From a virus, in the IMG/VR virus record IMGVR_UViG_3300022074_000012, positions 1 to 64,000 of that record: a stretch of DNA of 64,000 nt; one strand, 5' to 3'. Positions within the stretch are counted from its first letter, which is position 1. Each line of letters opens with the position of its first letter. Under the pieces are notes generated by a model. The model saw only the letters and a program-made list of their open reading frames with translations. It was not told where the DNA came from and made no database searches. This document shows positions 31,694 to 40,335 of the stretch, piece after piece. The position numbers and the translations under genes are program-made.

Positions 31694-32713
31694 ATGTCGA
31701 GAATTAGAGCAAATACAATAACGAACCAGAATGCAAATGGTGCGCCTAATTTTCCTGATGGTTTAACTGTTACTGGTATAGTTACTGCAACAGTATCAAG
31801 TTCCACACTTGGTTCTCTCTCCGTGACTGGTAATGCAACAGTCGGAGGAAATCTTAGTATTGGTGGCACATTAACATATGAAGACGTAACAAATGTAGAT
31901 TCGATTGGTATAATTACAGCAAGAAGCAGTATTAATGTTAATGCTGCTAGTAGTGGTATAGGTGTAACAATAAATTCTGGTGGTATTAATGTTGCAGGTA
32001 TTGTAACTGCAACAAGTTATAGAGGTGATGGTTCACAATTATCAGGAATAAGTGTTGATCCATCAGCAGCTGCGAGTTCTTCTGGATTTTTAAAAGTTTT
32101 AAACGCATCAACTCCACAAATAAGATTAAATAATGATGCAAGTGATGGTGCCACTACAAGAGCATTTTTTGGGATTGCATCAGGTAGTAATAATTTCGTA
32201 AATGGTTCAACAGCAAATGACACAGTTTTAACTGCAAGAGCGGCTGGTGATTTATTAATTGGATGTGGTTCTACAGTAAGAATGAGAATAAGTGAAAATG
32301 GACATGTAACAAAACCAAATACTCCAATGTTTCAGGCTCGTCATTCTACTAATGGTGCTATAACTATTAACCAAGGAGTAATTCCTTTTGGTACTGTTAT
32401 AAACAATGTAGGAAGTCATTATAATAATAGTAACTACCGATTTACTGCACCTGTGGCTGGCATTTATTTATTTTATGTTGGTTGGTTTGTAATAAGTCAT
32501 AGTACTCATAGAGTATCCTTACGAGTTAACGGTGGAGATTTTTCAACCCCATATATTAATGGTTTTAACACTGGTCAAATTAGTGGTGTAGTGAATCCAG
32601 CGGGTTCTCATTTTTTATCTTTATCAGCAAATGATTATGTAGATTGTTATACAGATGGTGCGTTTACACCCTACGGAACTCATTTAGGATGGGGTGGTTG
32701 TTTATTACATTAA
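31694..32713 (+). CDS. tail-fibre-like protein with C1q-like C-terminus (339 aa)
   Basis: MSRIRANTITNQNANGAP, LTYEDVTNVDSIGIITARSS and a GDGSQLSGIS repeat make the stalk. RMRISENGHVTKPNTPMFQA leads into a C-terminal jelly-roll: ITINQGVIPFGTVINNVG, FTAPVAGIYLFYVGWFV, LRVNGGDFSTPYINGF, GTHLGWGGCLLH. This resembles C1q-like fibre tips and parallels the gene at 22027. Last gene of the fibre series. Confidence 0.8.
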   Translation: MSRIRANTITNQNANGAPNFPDGLTVTGIVTATVSSSTLGSLSVTGNATVGGNLSIGGTLTYEDVTNVDSIGIITARSSINVNAASSGIGVTINSGGINVAGIVTATSYRGDGSQLSGISVDPSAAASSSGFLKVLNASTPQIRLNNDASDGATTRAFFGIASGSNNFVNGSTANDTVLTARAAGDLLIGCGSTVRMRISENGHVTKPNTPMFQARHSTNGAITINQGVIPFGTVINNVGSHYNNSNYRFTAPVAGIYLFYVGWFVISHSTHRVSLRVNGGDFSTPYINGFNTGQISGVVNPAGSHFLSLSANDYVDCYTDGAFTPYGTHLGWGGCLLH

Positions 32714-32802
32714 GATAAAAACTTCCTAAATATAATTACCTACATCAGAACTTGCGTGGTATTTTAGCAAGGAGATAATAGGGGAAGAGTTTTTACACCA
32801 AG

Positions 32803-32955
32803 ATGGACGATATCCAAAAAGAACTTAAAGATGTGCAAAAGAAGATAGATGATATTGAAAAGAAACAAGAAATGTTAAAACGGATACAAGAATTAGACCG
32901 TTTACGTGAGGAAAAGCAAGCAAAACGACCAACTGGACATTCTTATGAAAAATGA
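32803..32955 (+). CDS. small coiled-coil protein (50 aa)
   Basis: ATG 32803 preceded by a purine-rich stretch (aaggagataataggggaagag). Nearly all charged heptads (IQKELKDVQKKIDDIEKK, MLKRIQELDRLREEKQ). Overlaps the next start by 11 bp. Could be a small dimerising structural protein or regulator; unassigned. Confidence 0.6.
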   Translation: MDDIQKELKDVQKKIDDIEKKQEMLKRIQELDRLREEKQAKRPTGHSYEK

Positions 32956-33370
32956 TATACTAGATAATAAAAAGAAATCCACCATGATAAGGCAATTAAT
33001 TACTGAGTTTCCTTTGACTGATGTTCCTGTAGAAAGATCTGTCACTGAGGAAAAAATTCGCAAGTATACTTACTCGAAAGATGAAGTAGATGTGCTAATT
33101 GCTGCTGCAGTTAAAGAAGCAGTTGACGAAGCAGTCAAGATTGATGAAGCATCAATGGCAAAGCATAATCGTGATGCAACTGTCCTAAGTATGATTCTCG
33201 GATTCACTACACTCGCATTATTTGTTGACGGTTTGTTAAGAGTGTTGGGTATTATTCCACCATTTATGGATTTAGATGTTAATATATTAGAAAGGATTGT
33301 TGATCGTGTTGAAGTCGATGTGATTGATAAAATCAAACAAGTTCCTATACAAAAATTATTCCATCGATAA
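32945..33370 (+). CDS. membrane-associated hypothetical protein (141 aa)
   Basis: ATG 32945 preferred over GTG 32906. Helical, acidic N-terminal two-thirds (KDEVDVLIAAAVKEAVDEAV), one hydrophobic segment (about 88-106, VLSMILGFTTLALFVDGLL) and a charged C-terminal helix (ILERIVDRVEVDVIDKI). One-base overlap with the next gene. Unassigned. Confidence 0.65.
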   Translation: MKNDILDNKKKSTMIRQLITEFPLTDVPVERSVTEEKIRKYTYSKDEVDVLIAAAVKEAVDEAVKIDEASMAKHNRDATVLSMILGFTTLALFVDGLLRVLGIIPPFMDLDVNILERIVDRVEVDVIDKIKQVPIQKLFHR

Positions 33371-33639
33371 TGAATGACGTTACAGTTTTAATATATTTGG
33401 CATGCTTCGTTGCATTATTCGGAGCAACCTTTGCTTTTATGTGGAGAATGATGGGATCTACATTATCAGAATTTAATAAGACACCAGTTAATTCTTATGG
33501 TGATGCAATGAAGGCATATAAAATTCCAGCACCACACCCAGAAATGGAGGGTATACAGTATGGTGAAGAGTTATTAGTTTTCAATCCAGAAGAAGAAGAT
33601 GATGATGACGATGATGGGGATATTGTAGTAAGAGCTTGA
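33370..33639 (+). CDS. small membrane protein with acidic tail (89 aa)
   Basis: N-terminal membrane helix (VLIYLACFVALFGATFAFMW), middle with YKIPAPHPEMEGIQYGEELL, and an Asp/Glu-rich C-terminus (PEEEDDDDDDGD). The form recurs in the small protein at 53999, which also has a poly-Asp tail. Unassigned. Confidence 0.65.
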   Translation: MNDVTVLIYLACFVALFGATFAFMWRMMGSTLSEFNKTPVNSYGDAMKAYKIPAPHPEMEGIQYGEELLVFNPEEEDDDDDDGDIVVRA

Positions 33640-33664
33640 CAGAAAAACGATAAAAACTTATAAT
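33636..33664 (+). promoter_or_regulatory. consensus sigma70-type early promoter
   Basis: TTGACA (33636-33641, overlapping the upstream stop), 17-bp spacer, TATAAT (33659-33664), 24 bp before the ATG at 33689. Confidence 0.82.
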
Positions 33665-33688
33665 ACAGAGGTAAACCGATATAGAGTA

Positions 33689-33898
33689 ATGACACTCACC
33701 TCTAAATTTAAAAAAGACATAAGCACTCTCCGTGCAGCAGCAAACAAAGAAATATTCTTGGATGTTAAATATCCAAAGTTATTTAAGAAAGTAAAAAGAT
33801 ATTACGAAGGATTACAATATATTGATTTAAAGGGTGAAGACCCTGACGCAGACTATAATGCTGTGATAGAATGTATTATAGAGGACTTAAACCAATGA
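33689..33898 (+). CDS. small early hypothetical protein (69 aa)
   Basis: Basic helical N-terminus (LTSKFKKDISTLRAAANK), then an acidic C-terminus (GEDPDADYNAVIECIIEDL). First gene behind a consensus early promoter, so probably a host-takeover or early accessory protein. No family recognised. Overlaps the next gene by 4 bp. Confidence 0.65.
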   Translation: MTLTSKFKKDISTLRAAANKEIFLDVKYPKLFKKVKRYYEGLQYIDLKGEDPDADYNAVIECIIEDLNQ

Positions 33899-34122
33899 TT
33901 GAAGTACTAGTACAGAATGAACCATACAGGTATGTAAAAATGCCTAATCCACTAGAGAATGGTCAACCAGACTATCGTATTCAAAAGTGGAATAATCACA
34001 ATGGATATAAAGACATGTATCTCTGTGACAACTATATGCAGTTTCAAACTGCTATAGATGACTTTGAGTATACAAAATGGTTAGATCCTGCAGGAGTGCC
34101 TTGTTATGTGTGTGATAAATAA
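33895..34122 (+). CDS. small early hypothetical protein (75 aa)
   Basis: ATG 33895 (ATGA overlap) rather than the in-frame start at 33871. Aromatic-rich soluble protein (NEPYRYVKMPNPLENGQPDY, YKDMYLCDNYMQFQ) ending in PCYVCDK with a CxxC. Unassigned. Confidence 0.65.
   Translation: MIEVLVQNEPYRYVKMPNPLENGQPDYRIQKWNNHNGYKDMYLCDNYMQFQTAIDDFEYTKWLDPAGVPCYVCDK
34114..34121 (+). promoter_or_regulatory. possible late promoter variant
   Basis: GATAAATA overlapping the upstream stop, 21 bp before the ATG at 34143. The first base differs from the T/C seen at other sites. Confidence 0.4.
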
Positions 34123-34142
34123 ATCAGAGTTTATTAATAAAC

Positions 34143-34349
34143 ATGGCATATAAAAGCACAGGAACAGCAGGTAAGTCTGCAAGTGGAGCATCAATGTCTA
34201 AGTATGATGTTGAAGTAGAAGCAAGACTTCAAGCACTTGAAGCAGTTGTACATGATCATAGTGAAGGTACTTCTGATGCAACACTTGAAGATAAGGTTGC
34301 AAAAATTACAAAGTGGTTGGAAGATAACACATCTTACTACGGACATTAA
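34143..34349 (+). CDS. small hypothetical protein (68 aa)
   Basis: Gly/Ser/Ala-rich N-terminus (STGTAGKSASGASMS) followed by an amphipathic helix (VEVEARLQALEAVVHDHS) and an acidic C-terminus. Perhaps a small oligomeric virion protein. No family recognised. Confidence 0.62.
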   Translation: MAYKSTGTAGKSASGASMSKYDVEVEARLQALEAVVHDHSEGTSDATLEDKVAKITKWLEDNTSYYGH

Positions 34350-34364
34350 TTATAATCTTTTATA

Positions 34365-34715
34365 ATGAGAAAGTTTGAATTTAGACCTTGGGGTTGGTAC
34401 ATCACTCTTGATGAAGGGATTAACTACAAGGTTAAGAAGATACATTTAAATCCAAACACAAAATTATCACTTCAATACCATCACCATCGTGATGAACATT
34501 GGACAGTGGTGGAAGGTTCTGGTAAAGCGATCGTAAATAAAAACGTTTTTATTATGAATGATGGTGATGATATGTTTATTGCAAAAAAAGCAGTGCATCG
34601 AATGGAAGCAAGTCCAGATGGTGTAACTTTTGTAGAAGTGCAGAGAGGGAAGTGTGATGAGGAAGATATTGTAAGACTACAAGATGATTATGGTAGAGTT
34701 GACAAACAAGCTTAA
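34365..34715 (+). CDS. mannose-6-phosphate isomerase-like cupin (116 aa)
   Basis: Single cupin of the type-II phosphomannose isomerase / ManC C-terminal family: RPWGWYITLDEGINYKVKKI, LSLQYHHHRDEHWTVVEGSG with the metal-binding His cluster, and DMFIAKKAVHRMEA. It would interconvert fructose-6-P and mannose-6-P, the entry to GDP-mannose, though no guanylyltransferase domain is fused. It directly precedes the GDP-mannose-epimerase-like gene. Confidence 0.82.
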   Translation: MRKFEFRPWGWYITLDEGINYKVKKIHLNPNTKLSLQYHHHRDEHWTVVEGSGKAIVNKNVFIMNDGDDMFIAKKAVHRMEASPDGVTFVEVQRGKCDEEDIVRLQDDYGRVDKQA

Positions 34716-34727
34716 TTTTCTTATACT
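34699..34727 (+). promoter_or_regulatory. sigma70-type promoter for glycan cluster
   Basis: TTGACA (34699-34704), 17-bp spacer, TATACT (34722-34727). The -35 is inside the end of the cupin gene; 30 bp to the ATG at 34758. Confidence 0.78.
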
Positions 34728-34757
34728 AAATATATTGATCGACTATTCCTATAGGAT

Positions 34758-35861
34758 ATGAGAGAGTACAAAAAAACCGCACTTGTTCTTGGTGCAGGTG
34801 GATTTATTGGCAGTCATATGGTAAAGAGACTGCGTAAAGAAGGATATTGGGTAAGAGGTGTAGACCTTAAATACCCTGAGTTTTCTAAGACAGAAGCAAA
34901 CGAATTTGTTTGTATGGATCTTAGAGATGTAGAAGTTGTCCGTAGAGTCATTCGTTTCGGAGGATATACTGGTAACTTTTATTCACAGATTGTAGATAAG
35001 TTCTTAGAACCATTTGATGAGATATATCAGTTTGCTGCTGATATGGGTGGTGCAGGATTTATATTTACAGGAGAAAATGATGCAGACATCATGCATAACT
35101 CTGCTTCAATTAATTTGAATCTGTTAGAAGAACAAAAGAAATGGAATAAAGATAAAAAAACAAATCATACAAAAATATTCTATAGTAGTTCTGCGTGTAT
35201 GTACCCAGAACACAACCAACTAGACCCTAACAATCCAGATTGTCGTGAAGAATCCGCTTACCCTGCTAACCCTGACTCCGAATATGGATGGGAAAAACTC
35301 TTCTCGGAAAGATTATATCTCACTTATAATCGTAACTATGATATACCTGTTTGTGTTGCTCGTTACCATAATATCTTCGGTCCAGAAGGAACATGGGATG
35401 GAGGCAGAGAAAAAGCTCCAGCAGCAATCTGTCGCAAAGTGGCTCAACTCTCGCCGCAAGGTGGAACCATCGAGGTGTGGGGAGATGGCTTACAAACTCG
35501 TTCCTTCCTGTTCATTGATGAATGCATCGAAGCAACTTGGAGACTAATGCAATCAGACTTTATGGGACCTGTGAATATAGGTTCTGAAGAGATGGTTACT
35601 ATTAATCAGTTGGTTGAAACAGCAGCAAAAGTTGCAAACAAGAAAGTTGAAAAGCAACACATACTCGATGCACCTCTTGGTGTTCGTGGACGTAACTCTA
35701 ACAATGATCTTGTGAGAGAAAAACTTGGTTGGGATTATTCTCAATCATTAGAAGAAGGAATACGCAAAACATATAATTGGATATGTTTGCAATTATATAG
35801 CACAACAGAAGAAAATGTGCTACAATCAGAAGAAGAACTTGAATTATTAGCCTCTGGATAA
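34758..35861 (+). CDS. GDP-mannose 3,5-epimerase-like SDR
   Basis: Extended short-chain dehydrogenase with NAD-binding GAGGFIGSH (12-20) and catalytic Y176xxxK180 (YGWEK). AADMGGAGFI and SSSACMYPE are signatures shared with GDP-mannose 3,5-epimerases, which make GDP-L-galactose/gulose. 367 aa, family length. With the upstream cupin it implies a mannose-derived sugar nucleotide. The 35210-35520 stretch is notably richer in G+C than the rest. First gene of a long chain of overlapping genes. Confidence 0.84.
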   Translation: MREYKKTALVLGAGGFIGSHMVKRLRKEGYWVRGVDLKYPEFSKTEANEFVCMDLRDVEVVRRVIRFGGYTGNFYSQIVDKFLEPFDEIYQFAADMGGAGFIFTGENDADIMHNSASINLNLLEEQKKWNKDKKTNHTKIFYSSSACMYPEHNQLDPNNPDCREESAYPANPDSEYGWEKLFSERLYLTYNRNYDIPVCVARYHNIFGPEGTWDGGREKAPAAICRKVAQLSPQGGTIEVWGDGLQTRSFLFIDECIEATWRLMQSDFMGPVNIGSEEMVTINQLVETAAKVANKKVEKQHILDAPLGVRGRNSNNDLVREKLGWDYSQSLEEGIRKTYNWICLQLYSTTEENVLQSEEELELLASG

Positions 35862-35863
35862 AA

Positions 35864-36637
35864 ATGATACGAATTGATAGTTATGAAGATCTAACAGAAA
35901 AGATTGTTAGATGGTTAAAAGATTACTACTATGAACATAGTATTGATGCATTTGTAATAGGAGTATCAGGTGGAATTGATTCTGCTGTAGTATCTTCTTT
36001 ATGTGCAAGAACAGGACTACCCACCTATGTTGTGTGTATGCCTCTTGATTCTAAATTTCAAAACTCAAAACTCTCTGATGTTCATTCAAAAACATTAGCA
36101 GAAAAGTATGATAATGTTAGAAGAATTGAAATAGAACTTTCGAGTGTATATGAAGGTTTCTTAAAGTCAGTTGAATGGTGGTCTGAAGCACAGCAATATC
36201 ATAAAAAAGAATTCACTGCAAGTCCACATGCAAATGCGAATACAAAATCACGTATTCGTATGGTAACACTGTATCAGATCGCAGGTTCAGTTGGTGGAAT
36301 TGTAGTTGGTACAGGTAACAAAGTGGAGGATTATGGAGTCGGTTTTTATACTAAGTATGGTGACGGTGGTGTTGATATCGCCCCTATTGCTGACCTTTAT
36401 AAATCGGAAGTCTGGGAATTAGGTGAATACCTTGAGGTAGATCAACGTATTGTTGATGCACAACCAACTGATGGACTTTGGGACGACTCAAGAACTGATG
36501 AAACACAACTTGGTGCATCATATCCAGAGTTAGAAGAAGCAATGGAAACAGGCACAGGACCTGGTGTTGAGGTTTTAAATAAATTCAATACATTAAACAA
36601 ACACAAAATGGAGCCAATACCTACATTTAAATTATGA
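35864..36637 (+). CDS. nadE: NAD synthetase
   Basis: ATP-pyrophosphatase-fold enzyme that amidates deamido-NAD. P-loop SGGIDS at 35-40; GTGNKVEDYGVGF and the metal-site segment GDGGVDIAPIADLYKSEVW are typical of the NH3-dependent enzyme. 257 aa, without the N-terminal nitrilase domain. Its position among NAD-dependent epimerases and dehydrogenases is unusual; it may support their NAD demand or the NAD pool of the infected cell. Overlaps the next gene by 4 bp. Confidence 0.88.
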   Translation: MIRIDSYEDLTEKIVRWLKDYYYEHSIDAFVIGVSGGIDSAVVSSLCARTGLPTYVVCMPLDSKFQNSKLSDVHSKTLAEKYDNVRRIEIELSSVYEGFLKSVEWWSEAQQYHKKEFTASPHANANTKSRIRMVTLYQIAGSVGGIVVGTGNKVEDYGVGFYTKYGDGGVDIAPIADLYKSEVWELGEYLEVDQRIVDAQPTDGLWDDSRTDETQLGASYPELEEAMETGTGPGVEVLNKFNTLNKHKMEPIPTFKL

Positions 36638-37752
36638 AAATTGGATTAATTGGAGCAGGTAGATTAGGAATCTGCCTTGCTTTGTTGATTGAAAAAGCAG
36701 GATATAATGTTCTTGCTTCTGATAATCGGGAAGATTACGTAAGAAATTTACAGAAAGGTATTATTGATACTGCTGAACCAGAAGTTCAACAGTATCTTTC
36801 TAATGCAAATAATATAGAGTTTACTACTGATAATATCAGAGTCATCGCAGAGTGTGATATTATATTTACTCTTGTTGCAACACCTTCTTTAGAAGATGGT
36901 AGTTATGATGTTAGTGCTGTATGGAAAGTTATAGATGATTTTAAAAATGTTCCTATATTATTAGATGAAAAATCACTTATAGTTGGTTGCACTACAAATC
37001 CTGGTGATTGTAATGATTTTCAAAATGCACTTAAAAATACAGGTATAGATGTATTCTATAACCCAGAGTTTATTGCACAAGGATCTATAATAACAGATTT
37101 GCAAAATTCTAATATGGTTATAATTGGTGGAAACGGTAATCATAAATCAGAGTTAGAACAGATATATGAAAAGATACAAATGGGTTTCATTAGTCCATCT
37201 GTTTATTTTATGAGCACTAAAGCAGCAGAGATAACAAAAATTGCTGTTAACTGTTATCTTACTACAAAGATAAGTTATGCAAATATGCTAGGGCAAGTTC
37301 TTACACTATCTGGTATGGAAGATGAGATTGATAATGTATTAAAATCTATTGGTTCAGATAATCGAATAGGTAAAAAATATTTAAAATATGGTTTTGGGTT
37401 TGGTGGTCCTTGTTTTCCAAGAGACAATCGTGCATTCGCATCATATGCAAGTAAGGTCGGTATAGATCATAATCTTGGTAGTATAACTGATGCCTTTAAT
37501 GAAGATCATGCAGTGTTTTTAAAAGAACATTTTCTTTTTAAAAATAAAAAGAAAATACCTTTCTTTTTTAATTATCTATCATACAAACCTAATACTGATA
37601 TTCTTACAGAGAGTCAACAATATCGTCTATGTTTAGATCTTTTAAATGAAGGATATACAGTTTACTGTGCAGATTCATCAATTCAAAATCAATGTGACTC
37701 ACGAATTCTTTTTGAAAAACCAGATGAAGAAGTTTTTGAAATTAAATTATGA
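36634..37752 (+). CDS. UDP-glucose/GDP-mannose dehydrogenase family, copy 1
   Basis: Nucleotide-sugar 6-dehydrogenase fold: GLIGAGRLG (3-11) binds NAD, VGCTTNPGD lies at the catalytic Thr region, YNPEFIAQG is the substrate loop, and C260 in FGGPCFPRD is the catalytic Cys. 372 aa, slightly short at the C-terminus. It would make a uronic-acid nucleotide sugar. A second, divergent copy lies at 46518. Confidence 0.85.
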   Translation: MKIGLIGAGRLGICLALLIEKAGYNVLASDNREDYVRNLQKGIIDTAEPEVQQYLSNANNIEFTTDNIRVIAECDIIFTLVATPSLEDGSYDVSAVWKVIDDFKNVPILLDEKSLIVGCTTNPGDCNDFQNALKNTGIDVFYNPEFIAQGSIITDLQNSNMVIIGGNGNHKSELEQIYEKIQMGFISPSVYFMSTKAAEITKIAVNCYLTTKISYANMLGQVLTLSGMEDEIDNVLKSIGSDNRIGKKYLKYGFGFGGPCFPRDNRAFASYASKVGIDHNLGSITDAFNEDHAVFLKEHFLFKNKKKIPFFFNYLSYKPNTDILTESQQYRLCLDLLNEGYTVYCADSSIQNQCDSRILFEKPDEEVFEIKL

Positions 37753-38588
37753 TTGGATCTAATACTTTAGGAACTAACGGAAGATTAGGTAATCAAATGT
37801 TTCAGTACGCCTCTTTGAGAGGTATTGCCGATAAACATGGTTATGATTTTTGTATACCACCAGAGGATCATCCTACCTATGCAGATTATGCTTTATTTTT
37901 AGCATTTAAAATGGAGGGTATTAAGACAGGATTAGTTAATGGTGACACAGTATCAGAATCTGGATATGAGTTTGATGAAAATCTTTTTAATACTTGTCCT
38001 GATAATGTAAACATTAATGGATACTATCAGACAGAAAAATATTTTAAACATGCAGAAAAAAATGTAAGAAAAGATTTTACATTTAAAGATGATATTCTAT
38101 CAGCATGTAAAGAATATATGGATCAGTATGATGATATATCTTTTTTACATATTCGTAGAGGTGATAATGTAGGTCGTGAAGATTATTATCCTATGCCAAC
38201 CCCAGAGTGGATGGGTGATATGGTTGAAAAACATTTTTCAAATAAACCAATATTAATTTGCACCGATGATTTAGATTGGGTTCAATCACAAGATGCTTTT
38301 AAAGATGATAAGTATATAATTTCAGAGACAAGATTATACTACGACACTCCTGTAATGATAGGTGGTGGTTCATATGCAAAATCTCTTATACCCTACTATG
38401 ATTTGTGTATGATGTCATTATGTAATGGTGCAATAATTGCCAACTCATCACTATCATGGTGGGGTGCATGGTTACAGGCATCACCAGATAAAAAAATTGT
38501 GGCTCAAGACCCTTGGTATGGTCCGCAACTTGCATCTAATAATACAAAAGATTTGTATCCCGAATCTTGGATTGTGGAGAAGATATGA
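37749..38588 (+). CDS. glycosyltransferase family 11 (alpha-1,2-fucosyltransferase-like), copy 1
   Basis: Starts with the GT11 N-terminal motif NGRLGNQMFQYA, has the donor-binding HIRRGD at 134-139 and the C-terminal SSLSWWGAWL. 279 aa, complete. Would transfer fucose or a related sugar from a GDP donor. One of three adjacent GT11 genes plus a fourth domain at 50970. Overlaps the next gene by 4 bp. Confidence 0.88.
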   Translation: MIGSNTLGTNGRLGNQMFQYASLRGIADKHGYDFCIPPEDHPTYADYALFLAFKMEGIKTGLVNGDTVSESGYEFDENLFNTCPDNVNINGYYQTEKYFKHAEKNVRKDFTFKDDILSACKEYMDQYDDISFLHIRRGDNVGREDYYPMPTPEWMGDMVEKHFSNKPILICTDDLDWVQSQDAFKDDKYIISETRLYYDTPVMIGGGSYAKSLIPYYDLCMMSLCNGAIIANSSLSWWGAWLQASPDKKIVAQDPWYGPQLASNNTKDLYPESWIVEKI

Positions 38589-39433
38589 GAGTTACGATAT
38601 TAGGATCAGGTGGACAAATAGGATCATATCTTACACAATATCTTTCAAATAAAGGGCATATCGTAAGAGAGTTTGATGTTCTAAATGGTGAACATCAAGA
38701 CATGACTCACATACCAAACACATATCTTCGTAATGCAATCATGGAAAGTGACTTTGTATTCTTTCTTGCCTTTGATGTTGGTGGATCTCATTACCTTAAA
38801 AAGTATCAACACACTTATAAATTTATTAATAATAATACTCGAATAATGGCAAATGTATTTGGTTACTTAGAGACTTATAAAGTGCCATTTGTATTCGCAT
38901 CATCTCAAATGAGCAGTATGAGTTACTCTCCTTATGGGGTCATGAAGAGAGTTGGAGAACTATATACTAAGTCTTTGGATGGATCTATAGTAAAGTTTTG
39001 GAATGTCTTTGGAATTGAAAAGGACATGGAAAAGGCACATGTTATTACTGATTTTATTATAAAAGGATTTGAAACTGGTGTGATTAATATGATGACAGAC
39101 GGAACAGAAGAAAGGGAGTTCTTATATGCTGAAGATTGTTGCGAAGCTTTGGAAACAATTATGGGTTGTTACGATCAATTCACTTGTGATGACGAGCTTC
39201 ATATCACTACTGGTATCTCTACAAGCATTTTGGAGATTGCACAAATTATACAAGTATTATTCAGAAATATCGGCAAGGAAGTCGAGGTTATTCCAGCATC
39301 GTCGAAAGATGAAGTACAAAAAGATGCTCGTAATATATCAGACCCATACATTGAAAGATGGTGGCAACCAAAAACTGACGTTGTAGATGGAATAAGTAAC
39401 GTATTTAATGAAATCAAATTGAATTATTTGTAA
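38585..39433 (+). CDS. NAD-dependent epimerase/dehydratase (SDR) family
   Basis: ATG 38585 overlaps the GT11 stop. LGSGGQIGSYL is the NAD-binding motif and YGVMKRVGE contains the catalytic-type YxxxK; a Ser-rich ASSQMSSMS precedes it as in sugar epimerases. 282 aa. Substrate unknown; likely modifies the sugar nucleotide used by the flanking fucosyltransferase-like enzymes. One-base overlap with the next GT11 gene. Confidence 0.8.
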   Translation: MRVTILGSGGQIGSYLTQYLSNKGHIVREFDVLNGEHQDMTHIPNTYLRNAIMESDFVFFLAFDVGGSHYLKKYQHTYKFINNNTRIMANVFGYLETYKVPFVFASSQMSSMSYSPYGVMKRVGELYTKSLDGSIVKFWNVFGIEKDMEKAHVITDFIIKGFETGVINMMTDGTEEREFLYAEDCCEALETIMGCYDQFTCDDELHITTGISTSILEIAQIIQVLFRNIGKEVEVIPASSKDEVQKDARNISDPYIERWWQPKTDVVDGISNVFNEIKLNYL

Positions 39434-40335
39434 TGACTGTTTCTTTTAATGGATTAGGTAATGAGGGTAGACTTGGAAACCAAATGTTCCAGTATGCTTT
39501 TATTCGTGGTATGTCTAAAAAACATGGATATGATTTTATGATTCCACATCAGAGTGCCGATAGATTTGATAACTATGGTTTGTTTGAATGTTTTGAATTA
39601 GAAGGATGTAAATATACAGGTGAGGGTATTTTCAAAACATTAGAATGTAGAGATACTGCATTCAATCAAAAATTTTTAGATGAGTGCACTAATAATACAA
39701 ATTACTCTGGTGTATTTCAAACAGAAAAATATTTTACAAATGCAACAGAAGAATTAAGAAAAGATTATACTTTTCATAAAGATATTTTAAATCCTTGTCA
39801 AGAATTTATTGATTCAATTGGTGGTACTGATAAATGTATTTTTCTACATCTTCGTAGAGGTAATCCAAATGTAATAGGAAAGAGAGGGGAGAAATGGTCA
39901 TATCAACTATTACAGGATTACCATCCATTATGTAAGAAAGAATATTATCTCAAAGCACTAGAAGAGTTTCCAGAAGATAAAAATGTTATAGTTTTATCTG
40001 ATTTATTAGATTGGTGTAAAAAACAAGATTGGTTGCAAGATGATAGATTTTATATGTCAGATGCATCATATGAGGTATTTGATGATGGTGCAAGTGTTCC
40101 TTATATTGATCTATGCTTGATGTCTTTGTGTAGTGGTGGTATAATAGCAAATAGTTCAATGAGCTGGTGGGGTGCTTGGTTGCAAAATGATCGAGGCAAA
40201 GTCGTTGCTCCTTATCCTTGGTATGGTGCAAAGGCATATAACTATGGTAATGCAGAACTTTGTGACGCAGACATTATTCCAGAAAGATGGACTAAAATTT
40301 ACAACGACCCAACACCGATTGATATTGTAGAATGA
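39433..40335 (+). CDS. glycosyltransferase family 11, copy 2
   Basis: GRLGNQMFQYAF at the N-terminus, HLRRGN (139-144) where most GT11 enzymes have HxRRGD, and SSMSWWGAWL near the C-terminus. 300 aa, longer than the neighbours through an insertion after HLRRGN. The Asp-to-Asn change at the motif end may affect donor binding. Paralogue of copies 1 and 3. Confidence 0.86.
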   Translation: MTVSFNGLGNEGRLGNQMFQYAFIRGMSKKHGYDFMIPHQSADRFDNYGLFECFELEGCKYTGEGIFKTLECRDTAFNQKFLDECTNNTNYSGVFQTEKYFTNATEELRKDYTFHKDILNPCQEFIDSIGGTDKCIFLHLRRGNPNVIGKRGEKWSYQLLQDYHPLCKKEYYLKALEEFPEDKNVIVLSDLLDWCKKQDWLQDDRFYMSDASYEVFDDGASVPYIDLCLMSLCSGGIIANSSMSWWGAWLQNDRGKVVAPYPWYGAKAYNYGNAELCDADIIPERWTKIYNDPTPIDIVE

